Source: JBLUOA01 sp048060095
GTDB lineage: Bacteria > Pseudomonadota > Alphaproteobacteria > Rhodobacterales > Rhodobacteraceae
Direction of reading: 5' to 3'
NCBI RefSeq assembly: GCF_048060095.1
Contig: NZ_JBLUOA010000001.1
Location: 558,001 to 622,000 of the forward strand
DNA: 64,000 nucleotides
The translations under genes were made by a program, and so were the position numbers. Shown in pieces: positions 63,589 through 64,000 of this stretch. The notes below the pieces were generated by a model, which worked only from the letters and a program-made list of their open reading frames with translations, ran no database searches and was not told the DNA's origin. Position 1 is the first letter of the stretch; each line of letters starts with the position of its first letter.

Positions 63589-64000
63589 ATGACCGATCCC
63601 AAAAACCGCACACTGCGGTCCCGCGCCTGGTTCGACAATCTGGACGATCCGGAAATGACGGCGCTTTACCTTGAACGCTATCTGAACTACGGCCTGACGA
63701 TGGAGGAACTGCGATCCGGCAAGCCGATCATCGGGATCGCGCAGACGGGCAGCGACCTTAGCCCGTGCAACCGCCACCACGTCGAACTGGCCAAACGGTC
63801 GCGCGATGCGATCCGCGACGCGGGCGGGATCGCGCTCGAATTTCCGGTGCATCCGATTCAGGAAACCGGCAAACGCCCGACGGCGATGCTGGACCGCAAC
63901 CTCGCCTATCTGGGTCTGGTTGAGGCGCTTTACGGCTATCCCATCGACGGGGTGCTTTTGACCATCGGTTGCGACAAGACCACGCCCGCGCTTTTGATGG
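63589..64000 (+). CDS. IlvD/Edd-family dehydratase, 5' part
   Basis: Start of an iron-sulfur dehydratase. The ATG at 63589 follows CGGAGG, and 137 codons are visible before the window ends. The sequence MTDPKNRTLRSRAWFDN, IGIAQTGSDLSPCNRHH (with the conserved Cys of the cluster site), PVHPIQETGKRPTAMLDRNLAYLGLVE and LTIGCDKTTPALLM (second cluster Cys) matches the sugar-acid branch (arabinonate/xylonate-type) better than IlvD itself. It fits a sugar-acid catabolic operon under the LacI-type regulator. Confidence 0.9.
   Translation, partial: MTDPKNRTLRSRAWFDNLDDPEMTALYLERYLNYGLTMEELRSGKPIIGIAQTGSDLSPCNRHHVELAKRSRDAIRDAGGIALEFPVHPIQETGKRPTAMLDRNLAYLGLVEALYGYPIDGVLLTIGCDKTTPALLM

Overview
The window reads as a chromosomal segment of an alphaproteobacterium of the Rhodobacterales (Roseobacter-type). 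The evidence is high GC with dense operons, a phosphatidylcholine synthase, a DUF1127 protein, the fhs / chorismate mutase / folD cluster, a tad pilus locus of alphaproteobacterial type, and the murA-DUF2948-hisD-UPF0262-LMW phosphatase-infA-maf-rng-yacG order. The assignment rests on recognising families and gene order, not on a database search.

Layout. 1-10.4 kb: end of ileS, a DNA alkyltransferase, then leftward DUF484-xerC and pcs, priA, an MFS carrier, prmA and small proteins. 10.7-20.5 kb: ruvCAB, a conserved hypothetical gene, ybgC and the whole tol-pal set (tolQRAB-pal-cpoB), followed by tilS. 20.6-25.7 kb: ftsH with a strong terminator, then fhs, an AroQ-type chorismate mutase and folD. 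25.7-35 kb: lipid/thioester enzymes, a membrane LytTR protein, the PdeM-Lhr DNA-repair pair, a dehydrogenase, an AAA ATPase and a polytopic membrane protein. 35-44 kb: a leftward tad pilus assembly locus (secretin, OmpA lipoprotein, TadZ, TadA, TadB, TadC, two TPR lipoproteins, prepilin peptidase). 44.2-50.0 kb: a decayed mobilizable element in tRNA-Thr(GGT), bounded by a 28-bp direct repeat. It carries MobC, a shortened relaxase, a three-gene restriction-modification operon of visibly lower GC, and the C-terminal stump of a serine recombinase. 50.2-57.8 kb: a conserved housekeeping operon from murA to yacG. 57.8-62.6 kb: a very unusual 937-residue protein, a DUF899 thioredoxin-like protein and a LacI-family regulator. 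62.6-64 kb: a sugar-acid operon with a clear promoter/operator, a DctP gene fused by deletion to the tail of an enolase-superfamily dehydratase gene, and the start of an IlvD/Edd-type dehydratase.

The most striking object is the protein at 57842-60655. It joins an SGNH/GDSL hydrolase, a V8/trypsin-like serine protease and a DNase I-like endonuclease/exonuclease/phosphatase domain in one cytosolic chain, with catalytic residues recognisable in all three. I do not know a described system with this architecture. A role in defence or intracellular conflict is only an inference. Other notable points are the reconstructable attP of the tRNA-Thr element, a probable non-AUG (ATC) start in tadD, and the deletion fusion in the TRAP operon.
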